Below are positions 35,721-44,633 of a stretch of 48,602 nucleotides of DNA, in pieces. The notes under the pieces were generated by a model. It was given only the letters and a program-made list of their open reading frames with translations, ran no database searches and was not told the DNA's origin. Within the stretch, counting starts at the first letter, position 1, and the number at the start of each line of letters is the position of its first letter. This stretch comes from a bacterium (GTDB lineage: Bacteria; Methylomirabilota; Methylomirabilia; Methylomirabilales; 2-02-FULL-66-22): positions 1 through 48,602 of the forward strand of contig JAKPQH010000227.1 in assembly GCA_029580855.1 (NCBI GenBank), in the 5' to 3' direction. The translations under genes and the position numbers were made by a program.

Positions 35721-37907
35721 TCATCGGGCCGAAACCGACGCGGACGCTTTCAGGTCGAATGTCACTTGGACGCTGTTCTCGTCGGATTGCCCCGCCCCCC
35801 GCGTTCGCCGCGTGAACCGCAGGCCGACATCCCAGCAGCACGTGCCGACGCGGGCGTTGACCGTATTCTCCAGGAACGTGCCCGAGTGAACGTCATAACG
35901 CGTCAACAGGTCCAGCGCGATATTCTTGGTCGCTTTCCACGCCATCGTGGCCACGATGCCGTCGACTTGCCGGTCCCGGAGGTAGGATTGGCCCAGCGTC
36001 AGCGTGAGATCCTCCCAGAGACGACCCTCGACGCCGGAGTTGATGCCTTCCACGTCGATCTGCTCGACGTTGAGGGCTACCGTTCCATACAGCGCCACGG
36101 CGGGCAGCGGGCGGAGCGCCGCCTGAAACACCAAATTCGACACGCGGCGCTCCGTGGCCCGCGTAAAGCCGTTCGGCAACGGGCGGAGGTCCTTGACTGC
36201 CTGATCCACCCGCTCCGGCGTCAACGCCTCCAGGTAGACATCCGAGAACTCGCGGGTCGTGGGTTGCAGATTCACACTTTGGGCCACGGTCAGGCTCGCC
36301 ACTTCGTACGTCCGGACCGCCCCGTCCGCGGCCTGGGACCGCCCCATCAGGCGGTTCGTCAACTGGAAGGTCACCCGATTCTGCGGGCTGACGAAGTCCA
36401 CCGAGTCGAATTGCAGCAGCGATTGTTGGTCCACCCAGGGCACGTATTGGTATTGAACGGCCGCATCCACGACGTGCGTCAGACGCGTGAAGCCAAAGCC
36501 CGGCGCCTCGAAGCGGCGCAGGAAGGTGCTCCCAAAACGCTGGCCGAGGTCGACCAGGAAGCGATTCCTGTCTCCCCCGGGGCGGGCTGCCGCGGTGTAG
36601 GCCGTTTCGCGAAACCCCAGGCTCGTCGTCGAGGTGAGCCAGGGGAAGACCGGGACCGGGAGGCGCAGGACCGGATACAGGTCAAACCGGCCGGCGTCCT
36701 CGAAACCGCTTCGCAGGAAATAGGCGGTGGTGGTGTTCCCTTCCGCCACCAGCGGCAGGCCGAAGACCGGCGTGGGGAGCCACTGCAACTGCAACTCGGG
36801 GAGGCGCGAGAACCACTGCTCGCCCACGGCGGTCAGCCCTTCCGTCACCGCCACCAGCGCCTGGAACATGTACTGCGGGGTGGTCTGGGCGAGAAAGACG
36901 TTGGATTGGAGCGCGGGCTGCGTGCGTTCCGCCACGGATTTGTCGACGAAGTCGCGGACGACGGCGATGTCGCTCTGGTAGTTGGCGTCGGCCTTGAAGC
37001 TCCACGTCGGGCTCAGAATCTGATCGTGCAGCCAGTGCGCCTCGCCCCGGTCGGGCGACTCTTGGCCGGATTCCCAGTCGTGGAGATACCGACCGCGGAG
37101 GTCGCCCTGCGAGCGCTCCCCCAGGATGTACCGGTACTGGCCGTCGAACTCGAATCCCCGCTTGGTCCGGTAGATCGTGGTCAACGTGGCGTCTTGCGAG
37201 CGCGAGATGGCCCAAAAGAAGGGCTGCTTGATGGCGAATCCGTCGCTGTTGCCGTAGGCGAAGCGCGGAATCAGAAAGCCGGTGCGGCGCGGCCCGATGG
37301 GAAGCGCGAAGACGGGCGAATACAGCGCGGGAACGCCTTTGATCCAGAAGGACGTGTCGCGCGAGGCGATCCACTCGTCCTGATAAATCGTCGCCTGGCT
37401 TGCCCGGAACTCCCACCAGGGTCGGGTGGGTTCCGGCTGGCACACGCGGCACGCGGTGAAACGCCCCTCCTTCACGGCGTACTGGCGTTCCCCTTCCCGC
37501 CGGATCTCCGTTCCGCTGAAGCTCACGCCGGACCCAATGGTCCCCCGCCCGTTGGTGATGACGCCCGTGTTGGTCCGGTAGTTGTATTCGATCCGGTCGC
37601 CCTCCAGGACATCCGTCCCTTCCACAAGCACGACCTGACCGGTGGCGGCGACGATCTGGTCGGCGAGGTCCACCGAGACTTCGTCCGCGAAGAGCGTGCG
37701 GGTCCCCAGCGCGATCCGCACCGCCCCGCTGGCCACGATCCTGCGGTCGCCCGCGGCGTAGTCGATCCGGTCCGCCTGGACATCCACGGCCTCCCGCAGG
37801 CGCTCCAGGCGCTCCATGTCCCGTGAGAGGTCGGCGGCGGCTTCGCAGGCGTCCACCGCATAGAGGCCGAGGATGACGGCAATGACCAAGGCTGACGCGA
37901 TTCGCAT
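35721..37907 (-). CDS. lptD: LPS-assembly outer-membrane protein LptD
   Basis: The 728-residue protein has an N-terminal signal peptide (about 23 residues). A periplasmic OstA-like beta-jellyroll follows (QADRIDYAAGDRRIVASGAV). Conserved segments are GRFTACRVCQPEPTRPWWEF and SPVFALPIGPRRTGFLIP, and the remainder is consistent with a beta barrel. It inserts lipopolysaccharide into the outer membrane, which shows that the host is a diderm. The start MRIASALV at 37907 gives a proper signal peptide. A TTGCCC/TATAAG promoter with 17-nt spacing lies upstream. No LptE gene is seen. Confidence 0.94.
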   Translation of the reverse strand: MRIASALVIAVILGLYAVDACEAAADLSRDMERLERLREAVDVQADRIDYAAGDRRIVASGAVRIALGTRTLFADEVSVDLADQIVAATGQVVLVEGTDVLEGDRIEYNYRTNTGVITNGRGTIGSGVSFSGTEIRREGERQYAVKEGRFTACRVCQPEPTRPWWEFRASQATIYQDEWIASRDTSFWIKGVPALYSPVFALPIGPRRTGFLIPRFAYGNSDGFAIKQPFFWAISRSQDATLTTIYRTKRGFEFDGQYRYILGERSQGDLRGRYLHDWESGQESPDRGEAHWLHDQILSPTWSFKADANYQSDIAVVRDFVDKSVAERTQPALQSNVFLAQTTPQYMFQALVAVTEGLTAVGEQWFSRLPELQLQWLPTPVFGLPLVAEGNTTTAYFLRSGFEDAGRFDLYPVLRLPVPVFPWLTSTTSLGFRETAYTAAARPGGDRNRFLVDLGQRFGSTFLRRFEAPGFGFTRLTHVVDAAVQYQYVPWVDQQSLLQFDSVDFVSPQNRVTFQLTNRLMGRSQAADGAVRTYEVASLTVAQSVNLQPTTREFSDVYLEALTPERVDQAVKDLRPLPNGFTRATERRVSNLVFQAALRPLPAVALYGTVALNVEQIDVEGINSGVEGRLWEDLTLTLGQSYLRDRQVDGIVATMAWKATKNIALDLLTRYDVHSGTFLENTVNARVGTCCWDVGLRFTRRTRGAGQSDENSVQVTFDLKASASVSAR

Positions 37908-37950
37908 TCGGCGCCCACCGGAGGCAGAGACCGGTCCATGGAGCGCCCCG

Positions 37951-37979
37951 CTTATACCAGAGGCCCGGAGGGAGGGCAA
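37951..37979 (-). promoter_or_regulatory. Predicted promoter of lptD
   Basis: On the minus strand TTGCCC (37979-37974) and TATAAG (37956-37951) are separated by 17 nt. The position leaves a leader of about 40 nt before the lptD start. Confidence 0.5.
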
Positions 37980-38260
37980 GGGAGAAGTCTCCATGAAGCC
38001 GTGGGCTGCGGCGTGCGGACGTTTTCACCGCGGTGTGCGGCGGACTTGGCGGAGCTGGGCTGGTGGTGGACGCCGTTGCCGAGCATCGCGCCGCACCGGA
38101 ACGGCTGCGGCACCCGACCACCGCGATTCGGAAAACCGGCATCATCCTGGTTTCCGGCGCGCCCCCTGGCTCGACAAGAGGCGGCGAGGTCGTCCGGCGA
38201 CGGCACCGGCTGCTGATGGGTCGGGGGCAATTGGTTCTTGCCGGCCGCCGATGGCTCGCT
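37980..38260. other. Intergenic stretch without recognised gene
   Basis: This is the rest of the 353-nt gap between the helicase stop and lptD. No coding sequence with convincing composition, RNA or strong hairpin with T-run was found. Confidence 0.35.
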
Positions 38261-40750
38261 TTAGATCAGCGCGGACTCCAGCACGATGCCGCGGTCGAGC
38301 ATCTTCACCGCGTCGCGGAGCGCGGTCCGGAGGGCGGCGGGTAGCTCCGGGCTCTCGGCCAGCTGACGACCCAGGTCGATGAGGCGGCGAAAGGCGCGGA
38401 TGAGATCGCCCTCGTGTCCGCCGAAGTGGCTGCGGATGAGCCGGATCCAGTCCTCTTCGCCGGCCACCCACTCGTAGGTGGCGGCCAGATAGGTCGTGTG
38501 CATGGAGACCGGTCGGAAGACGCGTCGGCTCTGTTGGACGCGGTCCACCTCGGCGGCCAGAGCCTCCAGGGTTTGTACGCGCCGGCGCAGGTGCGGGAGC
38601 CGCCTCAGGATCTGTCTGGCGAACAGCGTCTCCGTCTCCCGCGGCTCTTCTACCACGCACGCCAGGAGCGCCGCCAGTTCCGCGGGCGGCAGCCCGTCGA
38701 GGAGGCCCGAGAAGGCCACGCGGGCCACCAGGAGTTCGTTGTCGTGGCGGAGCGACGCGATGAGTCGCCCCATGGGCGTGAGTGCGGCGCCGTCCAGACA
38801 CCCGAAATGCCGCAGCACCTCCACCACCCGCAGGCACTGGTCCCAGTAGGACTCGCGCAGGTCCCGCAGGCTGCGGGCCCGATCTTCCAGGACCTGGCGA
38901 ACCCGATCGGATCGTTTGAGCTGCCGCTCCCGGCCGCCCCGGTGCGGACAGCGGTGGCACGGGATCTTGGAGAGGGCCAGGCCCATGGCCTCCAGCCGCC
39001 GGCGAGCCTCGTGAAGGTCCTCGGACCAGGGCGCGCCGGCGGCGCCCGCCCGGCGCCCCTTGGTTCTCCCGCCCGGACCCAGACGGCGCACCCGCTCCCG
39101 CTCGGCCTCCAGGGCGGCGCGCTGCTCGCGATACGCGATCAGGTCCGTCAGCGCGCAGCAGGGCGACTCGATCCCCTCCGTCGCGGCCAGCCGGGTCAGG
39201 AGTTCCGCCCGCTCGGCCTCCAGCCGCATGATCCGTTGGCGGTTCTGGAACTGGCCGAAGCTGGATTCGATGACGCGCCGCACCGCGGCCGGCTCCCGGT
39301 ACAGGTCCACGAGCAGCGCCGCGGAGCTGTAACCGACGCGGAACTGGCTCTGGATCGGTTCCGGCGCGCCGCCGAGGAGCTGCCGTGTCTCGTCTTCCGC
39401 CTCGGGGCTATCGAGCGCGATGACGCATTTGCCCTCCGGATCGATGCCGCGGCGACCCGCGCGACCGGCCATCTGCGTCAGCTCGTTCAGGCTGAGCCGG
39501 CGGAAGCCGGCCTCGCTGCGCTTCCGGACGCCCTGGATCACGACGCTCCGCGCCGGCATATGAATCCCCAGGCTCATGGTCTCGGTGGCGAAGACCACCC
39601 GGACCAGGCCGCGCTCGAACAGAACTTCGGTCAGGCGCTTGAGGGCGGGCAGGATCCCCGCATGGTGCATTCCCGCCCCGTGGCGTAGCCCGTCGAACAA
39701 CAGCGCGTTCACCTCGGTCTCGGCCACGATGCTCGGGTAGTCCCGCAGCGTGTTCCCGATGGCCTCCTCGACCTCGGCGCGTCGCTCGGCCGGCAGCAGC
39801 GAATCCCCGTCCTCCAGATAGCGCCGCAGGGCACGCTCGCACCCCGCCCGGCTGAAAATGAAATAGATCGCCGGAAGCCATCGCCGCTCCCGGAGCTGCG
39901 GCACGACCCGGTTGGGGCTGGCGGGCCGCCGCCGCTCCCAGTGCCGGCGGAAGGCGTCGCGATCCCGGCCGGCCTCGCGCGGGCGAAGCCGCAGCCGCGG
40001 CAGGGGGGACGCCGGCGGGCGGGGGGCGTCCAGCGCCGCGATCTCCCCGTCCTGGTGACAGAGCAGGTACTGGAGCGGCACGGGTCGAACGGCATGGACA
40101 ATGGGGTGGATGGGTCGGTGGACCTCCGCGATCCACGCCGCGATCTCGCGCAAATTGCTCACGGTGGCCGAGAGCCCCACCAGTTGCGTTGCCGCCGGCG
40201 CATTGATGACGATCTCTTCCCACACCGTGCCGCGCCCCTCGTCACCCAGGTAATGGCATTCGTCCAGGACGGCCGTGGCGATATCCTGCGGCCGTTCGGT
40301 GAAGAGGAGGTTGCGCAGGATCTCGGTGGTCATGACCAGGATGGGCGCGCCCGGGTTCACCTTCACGTCGCCGGTGAGGATTCCCACCAGATCGCTGCCG
40401 TACTGCCGGACGAAGTCGCCGTATTTCTGGTTGCTGAGGGCCTTGAGCGGCGTGGTGTAGATGATCCGGCGCTGCTCCGCCAGGGCGCGGTAGATGGCGA
40501 ACTCCGCGATCAGGGTCTTGCCCGCCCCCGTCGGCGCCGAGACCAGAACCGACTCGCCGGTCAAGACCCACCGGATGGCCTGCTCCTGGAACGGGTCCAG
40601 GGCGAACGGATACCGTTGCCGGAAAGCATCGAGGAGCGCCTCATCCTCCGCACCGGGCGGCCGCGGAGCGGGCGCATCGAGGGCCTGGGAAGTCACGGGC
40701 GCGCCGCTCGCGCGCCGTGCAGTCCCGTTGCCTGACGGGATTCGGCGCAT
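38261..40750 (-). CDS. Ski2/HelY-like superfamily 2 DExH RNA/DNA helicase
   Basis: The 829-residue protein has Walker A APTGAGKT (about 72-79), motif Ia TTPLKALSNQKYGDF, Walker B DECH (163-166), motif III SATVSN, and a C-terminal DSHCT-like region. A Cys/His cluster (CHRCPHRGG) near residue 600 is an additional putative metal site. It would unwind RNA or structured nucleic acid with ATP. The ATG at 40750 is chosen by position but lacks a strong ribosome-binding site; a GTG at 40696 is the alternative. It follows an SNase-like nuclease gene after 34 nt, suggesting a nucleic-acid processing group. Confidence 0.88.
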   Translation of the reverse strand: MRRIPSGNGTARRASGAPVTSQALDAPAPRPPGAEDEALLDAFRQRYPFALDPFQEQAIRWVLTGESVLVSAPTGAGKTLIAEFAIYRALAEQRRIIYTTPLKALSNQKYGDFVRQYGSDLVGILTGDVKVNPGAPILVMTTEILRNLLFTERPQDIATAVLDECHYLGDEGRGTVWEEIVINAPAATQLVGLSATVSNLREIAAWIAEVHRPIHPIVHAVRPVPLQYLLCHQDGEIAALDAPRPPASPLPRLRLRPREAGRDRDAFRRHWERRRPASPNRVVPQLRERRWLPAIYFIFSRAGCERALRRYLEDGDSLLPAERRAEVEEAIGNTLRDYPSIVAETEVNALLFDGLRHGAGMHHAGILPALKRLTEVLFERGLVRVVFATETMSLGIHMPARSVVIQGVRKRSEAGFRRLSLNELTQMAGRAGRRGIDPEGKCVIALDSPEAEDETRQLLGGAPEPIQSQFRVGYSSAALLVDLYREPAAVRRVIESSFGQFQNRQRIMRLEAERAELLTRLAATEGIESPCCALTDLIAYREQRAALEAERERVRRLGPGGRTKGRRAGAAGAPWSEDLHEARRRLEAMGLALSKIPCHRCPHRGGRERQLKRSDRVRQVLEDRARSLRDLRESYWDQCLRVVEVLRHFGCLDGAALTPMGRLIASLRHDNELLVARVAFSGLLDGLPPAELAALLACVVEEPRETETLFARQILRRLPHLRRRVQTLEALAAEVDRVQQSRRVFRPVSMHTTYLAATYEWVAGEEDWIRLIRSHFGGHEGDLIRAFRRLIDLGRQLAESPELPAALRTALRDAVKMLDRGIVLESALI

Positions 40751-40784
40751 CGGCAGGACCCGACGCCCCCTTTGGTCAGCGGTC

Positions 40785-41375
40785 TCATGACGGCGCCAGC
40801 TTGTGACGTTTGCGGTACTCCCAGGGGGGCTCGGGGTCCGGCAGCGCCCACAGACCGTATTTTCCGACCCGGGCCTGCCGCTCGGCCAGCTCCAAAGGGA
40901 TCCGGACATTGGACACCGTCAGGCCGGGATCCAGCCACGCGAGGCCTTCCTTGACCAGGGTGAGGTTGACGTTGATCTCCCCCAGCCAGACCACCGACAG
41001 CAAGCGACCCGTCCGATCCTTCCCGTAGGTGTCGAGCTGCACCTGCCGCTCCATGAGCAGATCCCGCACGTACGTGGCGGCCTGCGGACCGAACGGTTGC
41101 CCCTCGATCGCCCGTCCGACGGAGACGACCCGCGGGGGCTCCGGGAGCTCGACGCCCAGGAGGCGGACCTCGACGTCTCCTCGGTCCGGCGAAACCACCA
41201 GGAGATTCCGGCCGGTCACGGCGCGCACCGTCCCCCACAGACGTGCGTCGGCGCCAGCCGCGACCGGGGCGAGGAGCGCGGCAACCGCGACGAGCGCCGC
41301 GACGGCCCGGCGTGCCGACCGACGCCGGAGGCCACGGTCCGGTGGCCGGGATTCGGACACGTCATCGATCAGCAT
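40785..41375 (-). CDS. Secreted or membrane-anchored SNase-like nuclease
   Basis: The 196-residue protein has an N-terminal hydrophobic signal or anchor (about 22-43). The SNase OB-fold follows. Catalytic-type residues Arg71 and Glu79 lie in VRLLGVELPE, with Glu76 in place of the usual calcium-binding Asp. A second Arg124 lies in DRTGRLLSVV, and EINVNLTLVKEGLAWL is typical. It would cleave nucleic acids outside the cytoplasm if active. The start at 41375 (GAGGTGGGG upstream) overlaps the end of rmuC by 14 nt, so expression is coupled. The Asp-to-Glu change may alter metal use. Confidence 0.85.
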   Translation of the reverse strand: MLIDDVSESRPPDRGLRRRSARRAVAALVAVAALLAPVAAGADARLWGTVRAVTGRNLLVVSPDRGDVEVRLLGVELPEPPRVVSVGRAIEGQPFGPQAATYVRDLLMERQVQLDTYGKDRTGRLLSVVWLGEINVNLTLVKEGLAWLDPGLTVSNVRIPLELAERQARVGKYGLWALPDPEPPWEYRKRHKLAPS

Positions 41376-42798
41376 CGGACCCCACCTCACCCGCCCACCT
41401 CGTCCCTTCCCCCGCGCCGCTTCCGCCCACGAGAACCCGGGGTGTCTGTGCGATCGGGTCCAGACCCGGAATGGGTTTGCCGCTGCCGGAATCCAGGTCG
41501 GGGAACCGGCGGGCCGCGGGCAGGACGCGCGTCTCCAGCGAGCCCACCGCCCTGTTGTACGCCTCCACCGACTTCTCCAGAGACTTGCCGACCGTCGCGA
41601 AGTGCTCGACGAGTATGGCCAGCCGTTCGTGCACCTGGCGACCCAGTTCGCTGATCCGCTGGGCGTTTTCCGCCACCTGTTCCTGTCGCCATCCGTAGGC
41701 CGCAGTGAGCAGCAGACCGATGAAGGTCGTCGGGGTGGCGATGAGCACCTGGCTCGCCAACGCGTCCTGCAAGAGGTCCGGATCCCGCTCCATGGCCGCG
41801 GCGAAGAACGCCTCGCCGGGGATAAACAGGACGACGAAATCCGGCGCCTGGGGAAACTGGTTCCAGTATTCCTTGGACGCCAGCCGCCGCACGTGCATTC
41901 GCACCTGCTGGGCATGGCGCCCCAGGGCCGCCTCGCGCTGGTCCGGACTGGACGCCTCCAGCGCCTCCAGGTATGCGTTGAGCGCCACCTTGGCGTCCAC
42001 CACGATGTCCCGCTTGGCGGGAAGATGCACGATCATGTCCGGCCGCAATCGCCCGCCTTCGACCTGGACCGACTCCTGCTCCGAGAAATCGCAGTGTTTC
42101 GTCATCCCGGCCAGCTCGGCGGTCTTGCGGAGGGCGATCTCACCCCAGCGGCCCCGGACCTGCGGCGCGCGCAGCGCGTTCACGAGATTCGACGTCTCGC
42201 GCTGCAGGGCCGTTTGCGCCTGCGCCACGTCGGTCAGCTGCCGGCCGACGCCGGCGATCTCGCGCAGCCGCTTCTCCTCTAAAGCCCTGGCCTCCTGCTG
42301 ATAGGCTTCCAGGGCCTGCTGCAACGGCTGCACGAGCGCCCCCACGGCCGTCTTGCGCGCTTCCAGGTCGCCGGCCGCCTCCTGCGCCAGCGTCCTGAAG
42401 CGTTGCTCGGCGAGGCGGAGAAAATCCTCGTTGCTGCTCTTCAGCGCATCCGCCGCCAGCGCGCGGAAGGCCTCCGCAAGGCGCACCTTGGCGTCCTCCA
42501 GGAGACGCCTCTGCTCCTCCAAGCCCGCCCGCGCCTCGCTGACCCGCGCCTCGGCCTCGGCTTTCTGCGCCGTGACGGCGCGCAGGTCGCCCTGCAGGCG
42601 GTCGATGGTGTCGCGCCCGCGCTGGAGTTCCTCCCGGACGGTCACGGCGCTGCCTTCCTGGGCCGCCAGGCGGTGCTCCAGCTCCTGAAGGCGGGCGGCC
42701 TGCACCCGGGCCCGACCCGCAGCCCACAGCCACCCCGCCACCCCGCCGGCGAACAGAGCGGCGATGGCGACCACGATCAGCGGACCGTTCTCCCCCAT
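41362..42798 (-). CDS. rmuC: DNA recombination protein RmuC
   Basis: The 478-residue protein has an N-terminal membrane anchor (about residues 6-27), a long coiled coil (about 30-200), and the RmuC domain. Conserved segments are VRGRWGEIALRKTAELAGM, FSEQESV, LRPDMIVHLP, VVDAKVALNAY and FVVLFIPGEAFFAAA. RmuC is a PD-(D/E)XK-like protein that limits recombination between inverted repeats. GGGAGG lies 5 nt before the ATG at 42798. The downstream nuclease overlaps its stop. The MITE-like inverted-repeat copies next to this gene are a notable coincidence. Confidence 0.94.
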   Translation of the reverse strand: MGENGPLIVVAIAALFAGGVAGWLWAAGRARVQAARLQELEHRLAAQEGSAVTVREELQRGRDTIDRLQGDLRAVTAQKAEAEARVSEARAGLEEQRRLLEDAKVRLAEAFRALAADALKSSNEDFLRLAEQRFRTLAQEAAGDLEARKTAVGALVQPLQQALEAYQQEARALEEKRLREIAGVGRQLTDVAQAQTALQRETSNLVNALRAPQVRGRWGEIALRKTAELAGMTKHCDFSEQESVQVEGGRLRPDMIVHLPAKRDIVVDAKVALNAYLEALEASSPDQREAALGRHAQQVRMHVRRLASKEYWNQFPQAPDFVVLFIPGEAFFAAAMERDPDLLQDALASQVLIATPTTFIGLLLTAAYGWRQEQVAENAQRISELGRQVHERLAILVEHFATVGKSLEKSVEAYNRAVGSLETRVLPAARRFPDLDSGSGKPIPGLDPIAQTPRVLVGGSGAGEGTRWAGEVGSDADR

Positions 42799-42847
42799 CC
42801 GGCCTCCCGAGAAATGCGGCGCGCCGTCGTCCCGCGGCGCGCGTCCC

Positions 42848-42853
42848 ACTATA
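42848..42853 (-). promoter_or_regulatory. Possible -10 element of rmuC
   Basis: TATAGT on the minus strand lies 50 nt before the rmuC start. No good -35 is visible at the right distance. Confidence 0.3.
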
Positions 42854-42918
42854 ACACGCGCCCCCTTATCCGGCGACCGTCGAGTAGCAGACCTCGATGC
42901 AAAGCCCGTGGCTTTGAC

Positions 42919-43040
42919 GGGCGGCTCAAAAGGTCCGGCTGCAAGGCGGTATCCGATGCGAGGTGCGACACGTTCCGGATCCGTCGGTCGCACCACCGCC
43001 CGAGGGTCCCAACGCGGCAGAGGGGCCTTTTTCAGCAGCC
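42919..43040. repeat. MITE-like intergenic repeat, copy 1
   Basis: The ends are imperfect inverted repeats: about 42919-42935 (GGGCGGCTCAAAAGGTCC-like) and 43022-43040 (GGGGCCTTTTTCAGCAGCC). The interior shares GATGCGAG-x2-GCGA-x-ACGT with copy 2. The right end contains the stop codon and last residues of sixA. It fills most of the gap between rmuC and sixA. Confidence 0.65.
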
Positions 43041-43508
43041 CGTACCGGGGTCCCCCATATCCGGGGTGAGCACCCAGCCCAGGACCCAGCCACGCTCGGC
43101 GCGTTCCAGTCGCGCCATGACACCCGGCCGGAACCGCACGATTTCCTTGTTCGGATCCCCCGCCAGCAGCAGCGATGCCAATCGCGCAAGGTGTGGAAGG
43201 TGCCCCACGAGCATCAGCGACTCGGTGGCCGCCTCCACCGCGTCCCGGGCCTTGCCCGGGTCGGAGGCGGGTTCCAGATCGTCCGTCTCGCGGACCCCGT
43301 GGACCGGCTTCAGGTGTGCCGCAAGGATTTCGGCGGTCTGCCTGGCGCGCAGCTTCGTGGAGTGGCGGATCTCCGCAACGGCCACGTTGATCCGGGTCGC
43401 GTGACGGGCCACCCGTGTCACGTCGCCGCGCCCCCGCTCCCGGAGCGGCTGGGTCGGGTCGACAAGTTCCGATTCCGCCTCTCCATGGCGAACCAGATAG
43501 ATCTCCAT
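43032..43508 (-). CDS. sixA: Phosphohistidine phosphatase SixA
   Basis: The 158-residue histidine-phosphatase superfamily protein has the RHG motif at residues 7-9 (YLVRHGEAES), later LRARQTAEIL, and VGHLPHLARL with the second catalytic His. SixA removes phosphate from phosphohistidine, for example in the nitrogen PTS or HPt proteins. The ATG at 43508 has GGAGGA upstream. The final residues (GTGC) and TGA come from the end of a MITE-like repeat, so the C-terminus has been shaped by that element. Confidence 0.88.
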   Translation of the reverse strand: MEIYLVRHGEAESELVDPTQPLRERGRGDVTRVARHATRINVAVAEIRHSTKLRARQTAEILAAHLKPVHGVRETDDLEPASDPGKARDAVEAATESLMLVGHLPHLARLASLLLAGDPNKEIVRFRPGVMARLERAERGWVLGWVLTPDMGDPGTGC

Positions 43509-43564
43509 GCGATTCCTCCGCACCGTCCCTCACACCACAGGATTGCTGCGAATCGCCGTCCACC

Positions 43565-43707
43565 CAGGCTGCTCAAAACGGCCGAGACGCCAGGCGGAGG
43601 GCGATGCGAGACGCGAGACGTACTCGGCGACCGATTCGAATGGGTGCGTACGTCGCGGCGCGGCGCAAGCCCGACAACGCCGTAGATGGGCCGTTTTCAG
43701 CAGCCTG
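43565..43707. repeat. MITE-like intergenic repeat, copy 2, with terminal inverted repeats
   Basis: A 143-bp segment is bounded by 19-bp near-perfect inverted repeats (43565-43583 and 43689-43707, one mismatch), starting CAGGCTGCTCAAAACGGCC. It has no coding capacity. It begins directly after the stop codon of the dienelactone hydrolase gene. It shares end sequences and an interior block with copy 1. Confidence 0.75.
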
Positions 43708-44385
43708 TCAGCCGACCCGGAGCCGGCGGCCGAAAAAATCCAGCGTACGCCGCCAGGCGTAATTGGCCGCGCCTTCGCGATATACCTCGGGCCGCGTGTC
43801 GTTGAAAAACGCGTGACCGGCGCCCGGGTAGACGATCACCTCCGCCTCTCGTCCCCGCGCCTTTTGCGCCTCTGCGAAGGCGCGGGCGTCCGGGATGGAA
43901 AAATAGGGTTCGTCTTCGCCGAAAAAGATGAGACCGGGCGCCTCGATCGTGTCCAGCGGCACGGCGCCTGCCGGTGGAAATCCGTAGAAAGCGACGTAGG
44001 CGTCCACATCGGGCTGCGAGGCGGCGATGACCGTCAAGGCCCCGCCCATGCAAAAGCCCGTGACGCCCACGCGGGTGGCCCCCTCGACCTCGCGGAGGTG
44101 CTTCACTGCGCCGGCGATCTCTTTGGCGGCCCGCGCCCAGTCCAGATCCTTCATGAGGTGCTCCGCCTCGGCTGCCTCCAGCGTGCTCTTCCCGTGGTAC
44201 AGATCCGGCGCCAGCGCCAGGTACCCCTGCGCCGCGAAGCGGCCCGCCACGTCCTTGATGTGCGGCACGAGGCCCCACCACTCCTGCAGGACGACGATGC
44301 CGGGCACCCCTTTGCCCGGCCGTGCCAGATGTCCTTTGGCCTCCCCCATTTCGGAACGGAACGTCACCGTCGCCGCGCTCGGCAT
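43708..44385 (-). CDS. Dienelactone hydrolase family protein
   Basis: This 225-residue alpha/beta hydrolase has the catalytic triad Cys112 (GFCMGG), Asp158 (FFGEDEP) and His191 (GAGHAFF), plus Glu35 in QEWWG. All four are diagnostic of dienelactone hydrolases. The family hydrolyses dienelactones in chlorocatechol breakdown, but many members act on other esters or lactones. GAGGAGG precedes the ATG at 44385. No catechol pathway genes are nearby. It is divergent from aroF. Confidence 0.92.
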   Translation of the reverse strand: MPSAATVTFRSEMGEAKGHLARPGKGVPGIVVLQEWWGLVPHIKDVAGRFAAQGYLALAPDLYHGKSTLEAAEAEHLMKDLDWARAAKEIAGAVKHLREVEGATRVGVTGFCMGGALTVIAASQPDVDAYVAFYGFPPAGAVPLDTIEAPGLIFFGEDEPYFSIPDARAFAEAQKARGREAEVIVYPGAGHAFFNDTRPEVYREGAANYAWRRTLDFFGRRLRVG

Positions 44386-44633
44386 GATGGATCCTCCTCG
44401 CTTGCGTCCGTTTCGCCGGGTGCGCCCGATCGCCCCCCGGCGCCGCGCCCGGGCCTGCCCGTCACGCGCTACGTACCATGCCGGGTGGATGGGCGTCAAG
44501 GTGAGAAGCCGGGGGGCGACATGCGAGGCGCAACGCGTCGTGGACAAACGGCGTCCCCTGTGCAACCCTATCGGCGATCTTGGGATCCTACCCTGGGGTG
44601 CAAGGCCAGCCGGCGAGGCCGCGGAGGTCTTCG

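Noticed and set aside
35640..37826. A 728-codon plus-strand open frame opposite lptD
   Set aside because: LptD on the minus strand has its conserved motifs and a signal peptide; the plus frame has none.
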